A stretch of 50,275 nt of DNA from Nostoc sp. FACHB-973 (GCF_014698115.1 NZ_JACJSJ010000059.1:1-50275), one strand, 5' to 3'. Positions 1 to 10,433 are shown, numbered from the stretch's first letter. Notes: generated by a model not told the origin, from the letters alone. Numbers and translations are program-made.

Positions 1-3000
1 TATTACCTCAGCAAGACAGCCGCAGAACTCGCCAAGCGTGTCGCTGCGGAATTTTCCACTCCCGAAAAACCCCGATTTGTGGCTGGTTCCATTGGTCCGA
101 CAACCAAACTACCAACCTTGGGACACATTGACTTTGACACCATGAAAGCTACTTTTGCTGAACAAGCAGAAGCACTGTGGGATGGTGGTGTGGATTTATT
201 CCTAGTGGAAACTTGCCAAGATGTGCTGCAAATTAAAGCGGCGCTGAATGGCATTGAAGAAGTGTTTGCCAAAAAAGGCGATCGCCGTCCGTTGATGGTG
301 TCTGTGACAATGGAAAGCATGGGCACAATGTTGGTAGGTTCAGAAATCAGCGCTGTGCTGACAATTTTGGCACCTTACCCAATTGATATTCTCGGTTTGA
401 ACTGCGCCACAGGCCCAGACTTGATGAAACCACATATCAAGTATCTGGCAGAACATTCACCTTTCATCGTTTCCTGTATTCCCAACGCGGGTTTACCTGA
501 GAACGTCGGTGGTCAAGCACACTACCGCCTAACACCGTTGGAATTACGGATGGCGCTGATGCATTTTGTTGAAGATTTGGGTGTCCAAGTGATCGGGGGT
601 TGCTGTGGGACTCGTCCAGAACACATTCAACAATTGGCAGAAGTCGCCAAAGACCTGAAGCCAAAAGTTAGACAACCAATTTTAGAACCAGCGGCAGCAT
701 CAATTTACACCACTCAACCCTACGACCAAGATAATTCCTTCTTGATTGTTGGCGAACGTCTTAACGCCAGTGGTTCCAAAAAGTGCCGCGATTTGCTAAA
801 TGCCGAAGATTGGGATGGACTCGTCTCAATGGCGAGGGCACAAGTCAAAGAAGGCGCACACATTCTTGATGTCAACGTCGATTATGTCGGACGTGATGGT
901 GTGCGGGATATGCACGAACTAGTTTCGCGCATCGTTAATAATGTGACATTGCCTTTAATGCTTGACTCCACCGAATGGGAAAAAATGGAGGCAGGTTTAA
1001 AGATAGCTGGTGGTAAATGTTTGCTGAACTCCACCAACTACGAAGACGGCGAACCGCGCTTTTTGAAAGTTTTGGAGTTGGCCAAAAAGTACGGTGCTGG
1101 CATAGTCATCGGTACTATCGATGAAGACGGGATGGCGCGGACAGCTGAGAAAAAGTTTCAAATTGCTCAACGTGCTTACCGCCAAGCTGTAGAATATGGC
1201 ATACCTCCCACAGAAATATTCTTTGATACCCTAGCTTTACCAATTTCCACAGGGATTGAAGAAGACCGAGAAAACGGCAAAGCTACCATTGAATCTATCC
1301 GGCGCATTCGTCAAGAATTGCCTGGATGTCATGTGATTTTGGGTGTTTCCAATATTTCCTTTGGTTTAAATCCCGCGTCGCGGATGGTGTTGAACTCGGT
1401 GTTTTTGCACGAAGCGACACAAGTGGGAATGGATGCAGCAATTGTGAGTGCCAGCAAGATTTTACCACTGTCTAAGATTGAAGAACGCCATCAAGAAATC
1501 TGTCGTCAGTTGATTTATGATGAGCGGAAATTTGAGGGTGATGTTTGCGTATACGATCCATTGGGAGAGCTTACCACAGTATTTGCTGGGGTAACGACAA
1601 AACGCGATCGCTCCTTAGATGAAAGTCTCCCCATTCCAGAACGCCTCAAACGCCACATCATTGACGGCGAACGCATTGGCTTAGAAGAACATCTCAAAAA
1701 AGCCTTAGAAGAATATCCCCCCTTAGAAATTATCAACACCTTCCTGCTAGATGGCATGAAAGTTGTCGGGGAATTATTCGGTTCTGGACAAATGCAATTA
1801 CCCTTCGTCTTACAGTCTGCCGAAACCATGAAGGCGGCGGTGGCGTTTCTAGAACCGTTCATGGAAAAATCAGAATCAGGTAACAATGCCAAGGGAACCT
1901 TTATCATTGCCACAGTCAAAGGCGATGTCCACGACATTGGTAAAAACTTAGTAGACATCATCTTGTCCAACAACGGCTACAAAGTGATTAACCTGGGAAT
2001 TAAACAGCCGGTGGAAAATATTATTAACGCTTACGAACAGCACAAAGCTGATTGTATAGCCATGAGTGGTTTGCTGGTGAAATCCACCGCCTTCATGAAA
2101 GAGAACTTGGAAGTATTTAACGAAAAAGGAATTACCGTCCCTGTTATTTTAGGCGGTGCAGCCTTGACTCCCAAATTTGTGCATGAAGATTGCCAAAACA
2201 CCTACAAAGGTAAAGTAGTTTATGGCAAAGATGCCTTTTCTGACTTGCACTTCATGGATAAATTAATGCCAGCCAAGACCACTGGTAACTGGGATGATTT
2301 GCAGGGATTTTTGAATGAAGTTGAAACTGCTGAAGTTTCGACCAATGGTCATAAAGAATCAGCAACCACAACTACTCATAAAACAGCATCTACAGAACCA
2401 AAAGAGATAGATACTCGGCGTTCCGAAGCTGTAGCCATAGATATTGAACGTCCCACACCGCCATTCTGGGGAACGCAATTATTACAGCCTAGTGATATTC
2501 CCATTGAAGAAATCTTCTGGCACTTAGATTTACAAGCTTTGATAGCTGGACAATGGCAATTCCGGAAACCAAAAGAACAATCTAAGGAAGAATATCAAGC
2601 CTTTTTAGCTGAAAAAGTCTACCCAGTTTTGGAAACTTGGAAACAGCGGATTCTTGAAGAAAATCTGTTGCATCCGCAAGTGATTTATGGTTATTTTCCT
2701 TGTCAATCAGAGGGAAATTCTCTACATATATATAACCCAGAGAACCAATCACAGCAGGTTACAACTTTCGATTTTCCCAGACAAAAGTCATTAAGGCGGT
2801 TGTGCATAGCAGATTTCTTTGCACCGAAAGAGTCAGGAATCATCGATGTCTTCCCCATGCAGGCGGTGACTGTGGGTGAAATTGCAACAGAATTTGCCCA
2901 AAAGCTATTTGCGGATAATCAATACACAGATTATCTGTATTTCCACGGTATGGCTGTGCAGATAGCGGAGGCATTGGCAGAGTGGACACACGCCAGAATT

Positions 3001-3252
3001 CGCCGTGAATTGGGCTTTAGCGCTGAGGAACCCGATAACATTCGGGATATGTTGGCACAACGCTATCGTGGGTCGAGGTATAGTTTTGGCTATCCTGCTT
3101 GTCCGAATATCCAGGATCAATACAAGCAACTGGAGTTATTGCAGACTGACAGGATTAACTTGTATATGGATGAAAGCGAACAACTATATCCAGAACAGTC
3201 CACAACAGCGATTATTACCCACCACCCAGTAGCGAAGTACTTTAGCGCGTAG
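1..3252 (+). CDS. metH: Cobalamin-dependent methionine synthase (3' part; start lies left of the window)
   Basis: Transfers a methyl group from methyltetrahydrofolate to homocysteine through methylcobalamin, in the cytoplasm. The reading frame is open from base 1, so the gene is cut by the window edge. Domains in order: the end of the homocysteine-binding domain with its zinc cysteines (LNCATGP near base 403 and GGCCGT near 600); the pterin-binding domain (about 740-1500); the cobalamin cap and Rossmann domain with the B12 histidine motif DVHDIGK (1924-1944); a Thr/Ser/Glu-rich linker (2320-2450); and a C-terminal AdoMet activation domain ending with RYSFGYPACP (about 3080-3110). No frameshift or missing motif was seen. 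A perfect GC-rich palindrome lies 44 bases after the stop. Any B12 riboswitch would be upstream, outside the window. Confidence 0.97.
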   Translation, partial: YYLSKTAAELAKRVAAEFSTPEKPRFVAGSIGPTTKLPTLGHIDFDTMKATFAEQAEALWDGGVDLFLVETCQDVLQIKAALNGIEEVFAKKGDRRPLMVSVTMESMGTMLVGSEISAVLTILAPYPIDILGLNCATGPDLMKPHIKYLAEHSPFIVSCIPNAGLPENVGGQAHYRLTPLELRMALMHFVEDLGVQVIGGCCGTRPEHIQQLAEVAKDLKPKVRQPILEPAAASIYTTQPYDQDNSFLIVGERLNASGSKKCRDLLNAEDWDGLVSMARAQVKEGAHILDVNVDYVGRDGVRDMHELVSRIVNNVTLPLMLDSTEWEKMEAGLKIAGGKCLLNSTNYEDGEPRFLKVLELAKKYGAGIVIGTIDEDGMARTAEKKFQIAQRAYRQAVEYGIPPTEIFFDTLALPISTGIEEDRENGKATIESIRRIRQELPGCHVILGVSNISFGLNPASRMVLNSVFLHEATQVGMDAAIVSASKILPLSKIEERHQEICRQLIYDERKFEGDVCVYDPLGELTTVFAGVTTKRDRSLDESLPIPERLKRHIIDGERIGLEEHLKKALEEYPPLEIINTFLLDGMKVVGELFGSGQMQLPFVLQSAETMKAAVAFLEPFMEKSESGNNAKGTFIIATVKGDVHDIGKNLVDIILSNNGYKVINLGIKQPVENIINAYEQHKADCIAMSGLLVKSTAFMKENLEVFNEKGITVPVILGGAALTPKFVHEDCQNTYKGKVVYGKDAFSDLHFMDKLMPAKTTGNWDDLQGFLNEVETAEVSTNGHKESATTTTHKTASTEPKEIDTRRSEAVAIDIERPTPPFWGTQLLQPSDIPIEEIFWHLDLQALIAGQWQFRKPKEQSKEEYQAFLAEKVYPVLETWKQRILEENLLHPQVIYGYFPCQSEGNSLHIYNPENQSQQVTTFDFPRQKSLRRLCIADFFAPKESGIIDVFPMQAVTVGEIATEFAQKLFADNQYTDYLYFHGMAVQIAEALAEWTHARIRRELGFSAEEPDNIRDMLAQRYRGSRYSFGYPACPNIQDQYKQLELLQTDRINLYMDESEQLYPEQSTTAIITHHPVAKYFSA

Positions 3253-3296
3253 AATCGCACACTCCTTCCAGCTTCCAAAAATTATAGATTTTTCGT

Positions 3297-3320
3297 AGGG
3301 GCGCACAGCTGTGCGCCCCT
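3297..3320. terminator. Perfect 24-bp palindrome after metH, possible terminator
   Basis: The sequence AGGGGCGCACAGCTGTGCGCCCCT is fully self-complementary and is followed by AAAATTTTT, so it can form a strong hairpin with a short T run. A near-identical copy (one base different in the centre) sits at 17835-17862 after another gene. It is therefore probably a dispersed palindromic repeat that may also end transcription. Terminator function is inferred. Confidence 0.5.
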
Positions 3321-3983
3321 AAAATTTTTAATTAACCTGAGTTCGACAGATTCCAAAGAACCCCGCTTCCATTCCTCTCCCCCTTGGCGTTAGCCTACCG
3401 TTAGGCAAGCGGGGAGAGGCTTAAAAACCCTAATTTTTCGTGCCCAACTCAGGATACTAAAGCCCCTCTCCGTCTGGGAGAGGGGTTGGGGAGAGGTTCA
3501 TAGAACTCACGTTTTTTTATTTGGAAGTTCCTCAGTAATCCTAAGTCATAAGATTCACAACTTGTCTCAAAAGCCAGGAATATGAGCCAAATATCTGATT
3601 GTTTTGCAGCAGATGATATCCTTTCTTAAAAAATGGGTAATATAAGCTTGTTTTCATAACATCATCTTCATAAATTTGCCTGCTAATAAAATACATTACC
3701 GCAAAATTACTGTGAAGTTATGCTCTTCTTTTTCCTCGGAATTAATCGAAATAATTTTGACAAAATCAGTGTTTTCCCGTTTAGATGAACAATTTATGAA
3801 TGATATAACTTTAATAAATTGCCTTTTATTATGTGTAGTTTACTTCCAATTCAATCAAAGAATATCCAGTAATCACATAAATAAATTCTCATCATTTGCC
3901 TGCAAAATTAATTTTCAGGCATAGTTACGAATTTTGATAAAAAATGCCACTTTTGCTATAAATCACTTGACAGGAAAGCAGCT
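3321..3983. other. Non-coding stretch between metH and hpsA
   Basis: The left half (3370-3500) holds two imperfect inverted repeats built from CTCTCCCC/GGGGAGAG blocks, a common dispersed repeat type in these genomes. The right half is AT-rich with no convincing coding frame. A possible 82-codon frame at 3676-3924 has no ribosome-binding site and unusual composition, and was not accepted. The 25-base palindrome at 3897-3921 is listed separately. This is presumably the hpsA promoter region. Confidence 0.6.
3897..3921. promoter_or_regulatory. 25-base near-palindrome upstream of hpsA
   Basis: TGCCTG and CAGGCA arms flank the perfect 12-base palindrome AAAATTAATTTT, with a single unpaired C in the left arm. 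It ends 62 bases before the hpsA start codon. Such symmetry suits a dimeric regulator site or an RNA hairpin in the leader. No family assignment is possible from sequence alone. Confidence 0.35.
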
Positions 3984-6900
3984 ATGTCTGGAAAAAATAA
4001 GCTAGTCAAGGCAATTCAAAAAAACTTCAAAATAATTGGCAAGAAGTTTGTATCTGCAATTAACAAGCGAATTGTTTGGCTATTACGGACTATCTTTCTC
4101 ACTAGAAGACAACGCACTTCAGCGAATGCTGGCTTTATCTTGCCAACAGTCGCGATGGTAACTTTGGTAGTCGTGCTGTTAACAACTGCAATTTTGTTTC
4201 GGTCATTTGAGCGTTCTAAAAACGCTAGTAATGTGCGAGTAAATGAGGCTGTGCTTAACGCTGCTACCCCAGCGATTGATCGTGCTAGAGCTAAATTAGA
4301 CAAGCTATTTGACGATCGCCGATTGCCACGAGCCACACCTTCAGATACAGCCTTGGAGAGTACTTTAAAAAATTATTTGACAGAATATACCTTTGGTGAT
4401 GAAACTCAACTAAATCTGAATTACAGCGGTCAAACAGCACTGCCAACTGCATGGATGTTCCCCATTGATACAGATAACAATGGGAAATTTGACACCTATA
4501 CTCTTTATGGAATTTATTTCCGAAATCCGCCTATAACTAGCGGCACATATAGTCGCGCTAGAAATCCTCTAGAGGCAAGAACTCCCCCCATGACCTCTGG
4601 TAGTGTAAGCAACGGTTGTGAAGATACTCTAGGAACGAGTGCTACTTTGGTGGGGAGTACTGGCTGGTTTAATATTGCTGGTAAGCTGAAGAAAAGCTTT
4701 TTTGTTTATACCGCTAATGTTCCCATCACTAACCCACCTACGACTGACTATGAAGCTTTTAAAGGTAATAAAGGCTTTTCCGGTTTAGAGTATCAACAAG
4801 ACCGCATACAACTACCGCTAGTTAACAATGCAGTGGTTTATGAGGATGATATAGAACTTACTCCTGGTCCTATATTTAACCTCAATGGACGGATATTAAC
4901 TAATAGTAACTTCCTCACTGGTAGTAATGGTGATGGGGTCACACTTTATCAGGTCAGTAGTAAAAATTCCTGTTTCTACGATGATGAAAACGCCAAAATT
5001 GTTGTTGGTGGCAATTTAGGCGCAGGTCTTTTCACCAGTGACACTGACGACGCAAACAGAAGTACTGTGGTGCATTTATTCCAAGGCAAAGGAGCCGATC
5101 CGAATACTGCTTCTGGTGTCAAAGATAACAAATCAGTAACTGGAACAGCGAATAAGCTTGCGTACAATAGTTTAGCTTATGTACAGCGCATTAATCTCTT
5201 GGTGCAAGCACAGGCTGATAACTCTGCATCTACTGACCCACAAGAAGTAAAAGATGGCATTGCACAGCAACTAAAAGTATTAAAGCTAGATACATCCACT
5301 GCCTCCACAGAGCTACAAGCTAGTATCCGTAATAACCAGCTAGCACTTTATTTTAAAAAACGTACACGGCGTGTACCCTATGCTGAAATTGGTTTTGGTG
5401 GAAATGCATTAGGGACTTATATTAAGACTACAGTCCTACAAGGAAGTGGTGATTCAGTGCGTCCACCAGACACTTGGGTTTATCCCTTCGATCCCAGTGA
5501 TGGTAAAACTAAAACTAATTATGCGAATTTAACACTCAAACCTAATGCTACTGATAGTACTAAGCTGTTACCCAGTGCTACAGAGGCAACCAAGCAACAA
5601 CAACTAGGTAAAGAACAGTATGTTGGCGATCGCATTTTGCTTGGTAATAACCTACCTGCATTGCGGTGGAACGGGACAACATTTATTGGTTCAGATAGCG
5701 CAGATACCCAAGATATTAAAGATATTAACTGGGATGATGGAACTGGAACTCGCAATCGCCGTAGTCGTGTACAGCAACTTGCTGATTTAGGAACTATTGA
5801 CCGAGATGGAGACTGGGAATCAGCAGCTGCTACAGTACCAAGTACTCCCCAAGATCCTGTAGGTGGTTTAAGGGTAGTAACTGGTGCAGGGATTTATTTG
5901 CCTAAAGGTTTCACTGCTAGTAGCACCAAAACTGATTTAGACGTGGCTGTTGGTGTTACAAACAGAATTTGGTCAGATATGATGCCCGTGCCTAATACTA
6001 TTAGCATCAATGCTGATAAATCAATCCAAGATAACAGAAATGATAATAGTAGTGAAATTGTCCAATTACCGGACAACGGCAATACACCGTATTTACGGAT
6101 GCGGGCTACAGCAGTTTATCACTACCAAGCTAGTGGCTACAACTCAAAAACCCCTAAACCAATTGCTTGTATAAGTAGTTACTATAATCCCACTAATAGT
6201 ACTACAGCTAAGAACCTCAACAGTCTTCCGTCTGCAACAGGTTTTATATATGACAAAGACACAAATGGTAAATCCCATAATGGTATTGTCTACGCAGCCC
6301 CAACAAAAACGGCTTCCGACTATTCAGCTTTACTAGGCTACCAAACTAGTTTAAGGTATCCTAATGGACGGTTAGTAAATGAATTACTGAGCAACGCTTT
6401 AGCAAAAACAGATGCTTCGACTCGGACAATTTCAGAGCAGGCTGCCATTGATACTGCCATTTGTGCCGCCCAAATATTAGACGGTAGTATCGGCGACCCA
6501 GATAATAGCGTTATCCCTCATGGTGGAATTTACGAAACTGCGTTTTTAGATGCAAGGCAGATTAAAGCAATTCATAAAGACGTATCAACCGCTGGTGTAG
6601 AAACATTCACCAATGCCGATGGTGTAAATGGAGATGGTACTGGAACTTTAGCAAGCCCCTCTACAGACTACGAACTTGCCAAAGAAACCCGCCAACCCTT
6701 AGAAATTCGCACCACTGTATTAGACATTAGTAAGTTGCGAACAACTTATGGTACGGCAACACCACAAGAATATTTAATTCCTAATAGCGGTATTATTTAC
6801 GCTACGCGGGATGATGCACTTTTAGATTTGAGTGCTGCTGCTGGGATTACAGCAACAGACACAGATACACAAAAACAGAACAAAAAAGATACTCAAAAAT

Positions 6901-8516
6901 CAAGTAGCCCTGTAGATTTTAAACTTGACCCAACTCGTCGGCCTAACGCCATCATGTTGATCAATGGCGACCCGATTTGGCGTCAAAGTGCCTATAGAGA
7001 TGCAGAAAAAGGCTTAATTCTAGCCTCTAACTTGCCTGTATATATTAAGGGTGACTTTAATAAACATACCCAAGAAGAGTTTAATACAGCTCTAGCGAGT
7101 GATTGGGGAAATTTCTACTCTCGCACTGCATCAGACCGTAATAAAAACTTTGCTTGTCGTACTGGTGACGCTAGACTACCAAATTGTACCACTGGGGACG
7201 CATGGCGACCTGCCAGCGTGTTGTCAGATGCGATCACACTTCTTTCTAATAACTTTCAGTTGGGTTACCGCAGTGATGGAGACTATGACCTGAATAATAA
7301 CTTGGGGGATAACACTTCAATCACCAAATTTAAGCAAAATGGGTTTCTTAGCAGCAACACTCATGTTGTCAATGCTGCCTGGTATGACACTAGCGCTGGC
7401 TCCAACAATAGCTTGCCCCTTGGTAGTAAAAGTAGTTCTTACCTCAATAACTTTATTACACCCATCCAACGAAGGAAAAATGCCCCAGAGTACTTGATGG
7501 AAGTCTGTCCGAAGCTACCTGTTTCAACTTGCGATCCAGGTAATGATTGGTACGTAACAGTACCAGCTGATGGTGGTCTAAAAGCCTCTGATGCTACTGG
7601 GACTTTTTCTCTGGCTACCCATAAAGCAGGTACAACAGCAAAATTACCGACTGATTCTAAATATTTAGGTTATCCTCGACGTGTTGCCTTTCTACGTAAT
7701 GCATCTGGAGTACTCACCCTTGATGCTAGTAATAACCCTACGATTATAGGTATCAAAGGTGGTGCAATCACTCAATTTCCACTGAGTAATTTTGGTACTG
7801 ATAGACCAGATTCCCAAAATTATGCTTTATGGTTCCGAACAACTGCTACTAATGACGACACCAAACCACCAAAGTTTACTCTAGGCTCAGGTACAAGCGA
7901 TCAACCAATTTTATCGCCAGTTTTACAAGTTCATGTGGCTTTTGGCACTGATGAAACTGTATCACCAACGTCAACTAGCAGAATAGGTCCTAACAATACA
8001 CAAGATAGTTTCTGGATACAAAAGGCAACAGCTACCACCTTCAACCTAGCCGCAGCAGGAGGAGATACGCCAGCTCGCCCCACAGAAGATAATGGTGGTT
8101 TACACAACTTTGTCCGGTTCTTAGAGAATTGGAACCCAACTGGAGCCGTAAGCGATGCTATTGCAGCTAAGATTAGTGGCTCCTTTATTCAAAGAACTCG
8201 TAGCGCCTATGCTACCGCACCATTTGTAGCATTCTTGACTAGCTCATCTAGTGCAGTATATCCCATCGCTAATGGTGCTGGTCAAATACCTTTCTATCTA
8301 GCTCCTAAACGGCAGTGGGGTTACGATGTTGGCTTGCTATCACAATCACCAGATGCATTTTCTCAAAAGTTAGCGATAACGCCAGATGACAAACCCAATG
8401 AATACTTCCGCGAAGTTGGTCGAGATGATGCATGGGTGCAAACGTTGTTGTGTGCCAAAAAAGCCTCAGACAGTAATTATGTTGTCGATACCGATCAGCG
8501 TCCTAGCTGTAGTTAA
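3984..8516 (+). CDS. hpsA: Hormogonium polysaccharide protein HpsA
   Basis: Giant (1510 aa) first gene of the hormogonium polysaccharide locus. In Nostoc punctiforme the hps genes are needed for secreted polysaccharide and gliding of hormogonia; the exact role of HpsA is not known to me. The N-terminus has about 50 mostly basic residues, then NAG/FILPT and a hydrophobic helix (about 51-73), resembling a type IV prepilin signal but with Thr instead of Glu at +5. The rest is a large Thr/Asn/Asp-rich, apparently extracellular region with paired cysteines and an EF-hand/dockerin-like stretch (DTDNNGKFD, near residue 162). The ATG has an AGGA ribosome site 9 bases upstream. hpsB follows after 30 bases. 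The call rests on the N-terminus and on gene order. Confidence 0.85.
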   Translation: MSGKNKLVKAIQKNFKIIGKKFVSAINKRIVWLLRTIFLTRRQRTSANAGFILPTVAMVTLVVVLLTTAILFRSFERSKNASNVRVNEAVLNAATPAIDRARAKLDKLFDDRRLPRATPSDTALESTLKNYLTEYTFGDETQLNLNYSGQTALPTAWMFPIDTDNNGKFDTYTLYGIYFRNPPITSGTYSRARNPLEARTPPMTSGSVSNGCEDTLGTSATLVGSTGWFNIAGKLKKSFFVYTANVPITNPPTTDYEAFKGNKGFSGLEYQQDRIQLPLVNNAVVYEDDIELTPGPIFNLNGRILTNSNFLTGSNGDGVTLYQVSSKNSCFYDDENAKIVVGGNLGAGLFTSDTDDANRSTVVHLFQGKGADPNTASGVKDNKSVTGTANKLAYNSLAYVQRINLLVQAQADNSASTDPQEVKDGIAQQLKVLKLDTSTASTELQASIRNNQLALYFKKRTRRVPYAEIGFGGNALGTYIKTTVLQGSGDSVRPPDTWVYPFDPSDGKTKTNYANLTLKPNATDSTKLLPSATEATKQQQLGKEQYVGDRILLGNNLPALRWNGTTFIGSDSADTQDIKDINWDDGTGTRNRRSRVQQLADLGTIDRDGDWESAAATVPSTPQDPVGGLRVVTGAGIYLPKGFTASSTKTDLDVAVGVTNRIWSDMMPVPNTISINADKSIQDNRNDNSSEIVQLPDNGNTPYLRMRATAVYHYQASGYNSKTPKPIACISSYYNPTNSTTAKNLNSLPSATGFIYDKDTNGKSHNGIVYAAPTKTASDYSALLGYQTSLRYPNGRLVNELLSNALAKTDASTRTISEQAAIDTAICAAQILDGSIGDPDNSVIPHGGIYETAFLDARQIKAIHKDVSTAGVETFTNADGVNGDGTGTLASPSTDYELAKETRQPLEIRTTVLDISKLRTTYGTATPQEYLIPNSGIIYATRDDALLDLSAAAGITATDTDTQKQNKKDTQKSSSPVDFKLDPTRRPNAIMLINGDPIWRQSAYRDAEKGLILASNLPVYIKGDFNKHTQEEFNTALASDWGNFYSRTASDRNKNFACRTGDARLPNCTTGDAWRPASVLSDAITLLSNNFQLGYRSDGDYDLNNNLGDNTSITKFKQNGFLSSNTHVVNAAWYDTSAGSNNSLPLGSKSSSYLNNFITPIQRRKNAPEYLMEVCPKLPVSTCDPGNDWYVTVPADGGLKASDATGTFSLATHKAGTTAKLPTDSKYLGYPRRVAFLRNASGVLTLDASNNPTIIGIKGGAITQFPLSNFGTDRPDSQNYALWFRTTATNDDTKPPKFTLGSGTSDQPILSPVLQVHVAFGTDETVSPTSTSRIGPNNTQDSFWIQKATATTFNLAAAGGDTPARPTEDNGGLHNFVRFLENWNPTGAVSDAIAAKISGSFIQRTRSAYATAPFVAFLTSSSSAVYPIANGAGQIPFYLAPKRQWGYDVGLLSQSPDAFSQKLAITPDDKPNEYFREVGRDDAWVQTLLCAKKASDSNYVVDTDQRPSCS

Positions 8517-8546
8517 TCTTCAATTTCTAAAAACTGGTGAATAACT

Positions 8547-9281
8547 ATGATTAAGCGCAAACAACAGCAAGTAAGTCACCCATCTAATGAGGCTGGTTTT
8601 ACGATTATTGAGTCGCTGGTAGCAATACTATTAATTACTATTTTGTTGGCAGCGATCGCACCCACTATCATAATTGCAACAGCAACTCGCGTCCAATCAA
8701 AACGCGTAGAGCTAGCCACACAAGCTGCCAGAAGCTTCATTGATGGTGTAAAAACGGGAGTAGTTGCAACCCCTGATGCCACTAATGCCACTATTACATT
8801 GACTCAATCAGCCGCTGCAACACCCAGGAGTTTAGGTGACAATTTACTTAACACCACAAATATGCCAGTTCCTGCAACATCCTCTAAGCAATATTTATAT
8901 TGCGTCAGAAAAGATGCAAACAACAACCTAACTATTGCTAACCCAGACTGTACAAGCAACACAGACAAGATATTTTACATTCAGGCTGTAAAAATTATAG
9001 TAACAGGAAGTGCCCCAAATGATAGCACAGGTATACCAAAAGATGGCTACCGTTTAGGAATTCGAGTTTATCGGTCAGATATTGACTTTGCAAAAACTGT
9101 CTATGCTAGCAACGGTAGTAATAAGAAAACACAAAACACTTTCACTGGAACTTTAGGCGATCGCCAATCGCCACTAGTAGAAATGACAACTGAGATTGGC
9201 TCTAGAAACACTTCTTTCAATGCTCTATGTCAACGTCTAGCTATTACTGGCAGTACTAGTAGTAACACGACTTGTAATTAA
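8547..9281 (+). CDS. hpsB: Hormogonium polysaccharide secretion pseudopilin HpsB (PilV-like)
   Basis: 244-aa pilin-like protein, probably processed by prepilin peptidase and inserted in the inner membrane as part of the polysaccharide secretion pseudopilus. It has a 17-residue basic leader, cleavage site G17/F18 (GFTIIE) with Glu at +5, and a long hydrophobic alpha-1 helix (about 18-45), as in type II secretion/type IV pilus minor pilins. The C-terminal domain carries cysteines typical of disulfide-bonded minor pilins. It lies 30 bases after hpsA and 144 bases before hpsC, on the same strand. The hps name rests on position and family; the pseudopilin call is firm. Confidence 0.82.
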   Translation: MIKRKQQQVSHPSNEAGFTIIESLVAILLITILLAAIAPTIIIATATRVQSKRVELATQAARSFIDGVKTGVVATPDATNATITLTQSAAATPRSLGDNLLNTTNMPVPATSSKQYLYCVRKDANNNLTIANPDCTSNTDKIFYIQAVKIIVTGSAPNDSTGIPKDGYRLGIRVYRSDIDFAKTVYASNGSNKKTQNTFTGTLGDRQSPLVEMTTEIGSRNTSFNALCQRLAITGSTSSNTTCN

Positions 9282-9425
9282 TTTTTATGCAGTCATATTG
9301 AAAGATACAACTTTTAAGAAGGTGGTCATTCAACAACTGTAATCGTTAACATTGTGAATACATAGTACAAGTTTATACCATTATTCACAACATGTATTTC
9401 TATTACTAAGGGGCAGACCGTAGTT

Positions 9426-10433
9426 ATGAAGAATGTACTCAGATTTCTTCTCACCATTGAGCTGAAACACTCTAAGTTTGTTCAGCAAGTTAATGGTTTT
9501 ACCCTGATAGAACTTTTGGTAGCCTTATTGCTGGCATTTTTAGTTCTTACGCCACTGCTAGGATTCATGGTTAATATTCTCAGTACAGATCAGAAGGAGC
9601 AAGCAAAGGCAAATTCTGAACAAGAAATCCAGACAGCAGCTGATTACATTGCTAATGATTTACAACAAGCTGTCTACATATATGATGGAACTGCACTGGC
9701 TACCAATTCAAACACTGTCCCAGCAAGCTCGGGAATTAAAGACCAAATACCTCCTGTTAAAAAAGCTGGTGTTTGTGATTCTTCTAGTACAGGTCTTACT
9801 TGTGAACCAATTCTGGTGTTTTGGAAACGTAAGTTTCTTCAAGATGGGATCACACTTTCTAGTAGCACTACAACAGACACAAAAGATGATACTTTTGTTT
9901 ACTCACTAGTTGCCTACTATTTAATCAAAGACAATAGCACCACTTGGTCAAAAGCAGCTCGAATTGCGAGGTTTGAAATTAGTGATGGAATTCTCGCTTC
10001 TGGCGGTGTCAGTTGTGGTAGCGACTATCCCAATGATAAATATATTAATGCAAGCCACTGCCCCGATCCAGGTTTTCAGCGTTTTAACCTGAATCTACCA
10101 GGTGCCGCAGGTATAAAAAACCAAATGAATTCATGGAAAACAGTTTCGTCAGCTTACACTCAACAACCTTTAGTACTAATCGATTTTATCGATCAAACCT
10201 CTATTGGTTCAACAAGTCTTACTTGCCCTACTGGAACAACACTTAGAAAGGGCAGTTTTATGGGTTTTTATACTTGCATTGATGTTACCAATACAACAGC
10301 ACAAGTGTTTTTACGAGGCAATGCACTAGCTCGGTTGCAAAATAGTAATTTTGATTACTCTTCAAATAACAAAACTTATTTTCCCACAGCAAGTGTCCGG
10401 GTGCAGGGACGGGGATATTTATTTACAAGATGA
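9426..10433 (+). CDS. hpsC: Hormogonium polysaccharide secretion pseudopilin HpsC (PilW/GspJ-like)
   Basis: 335-aa pilin-like protein. The leader is 24 residues, the cleavage site is G24/F25 (GFTLIE) with Glu at +5, followed by a strongly hydrophobic helix to about residue 50. The soluble domain is long, rich in Ser/Thr/Asn, with several Cys pairs, as in the larger minor pilins PilW and GspJ. It is probably a membrane-anchored part of the Hps pseudopilus. The next pseudopilin begins 37 bases downstream, suggesting one transcript. The start is the ATG a few bases after GGGGCAGACC; no strong ribosome site is seen. Confidence 0.82.
   Translation: MKNVLRFLLTIELKHSKFVQQVNGFTLIELLVALLLAFLVLTPLLGFMVNILSTDQKEQAKANSEQEIQTAADYIANDLQQAVYIYDGTALATNSNTVPASSGIKDQIPPVKKAGVCDSSSTGLTCEPILVFWKRKFLQDGITLSSSTTTDTKDDTFVYSLVAYYLIKDNSTTWSKAARIARFEISDGILASGGVSCGSDYPNDKYINASHCPDPGFQRFNLNLPGAAGIKNQMNSWKTVSSAYTQQPLVLIDFIDQTSIGSTSLTCPTGTTLRKGSFMGFYTCIDVTNTTAQVFLRGNALARLQNSNFDYSSNNKTYFPTASVRVQGRGYLFTR

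Noticed and set aside
3676..3924. 82-codon plus-strand frame upstream of hpsA
   Set aside because: No ribosome site, AT-rich composition with odd residue use, and its end overlaps the palindrome at 3897-3921. Looks like noncoding leader.
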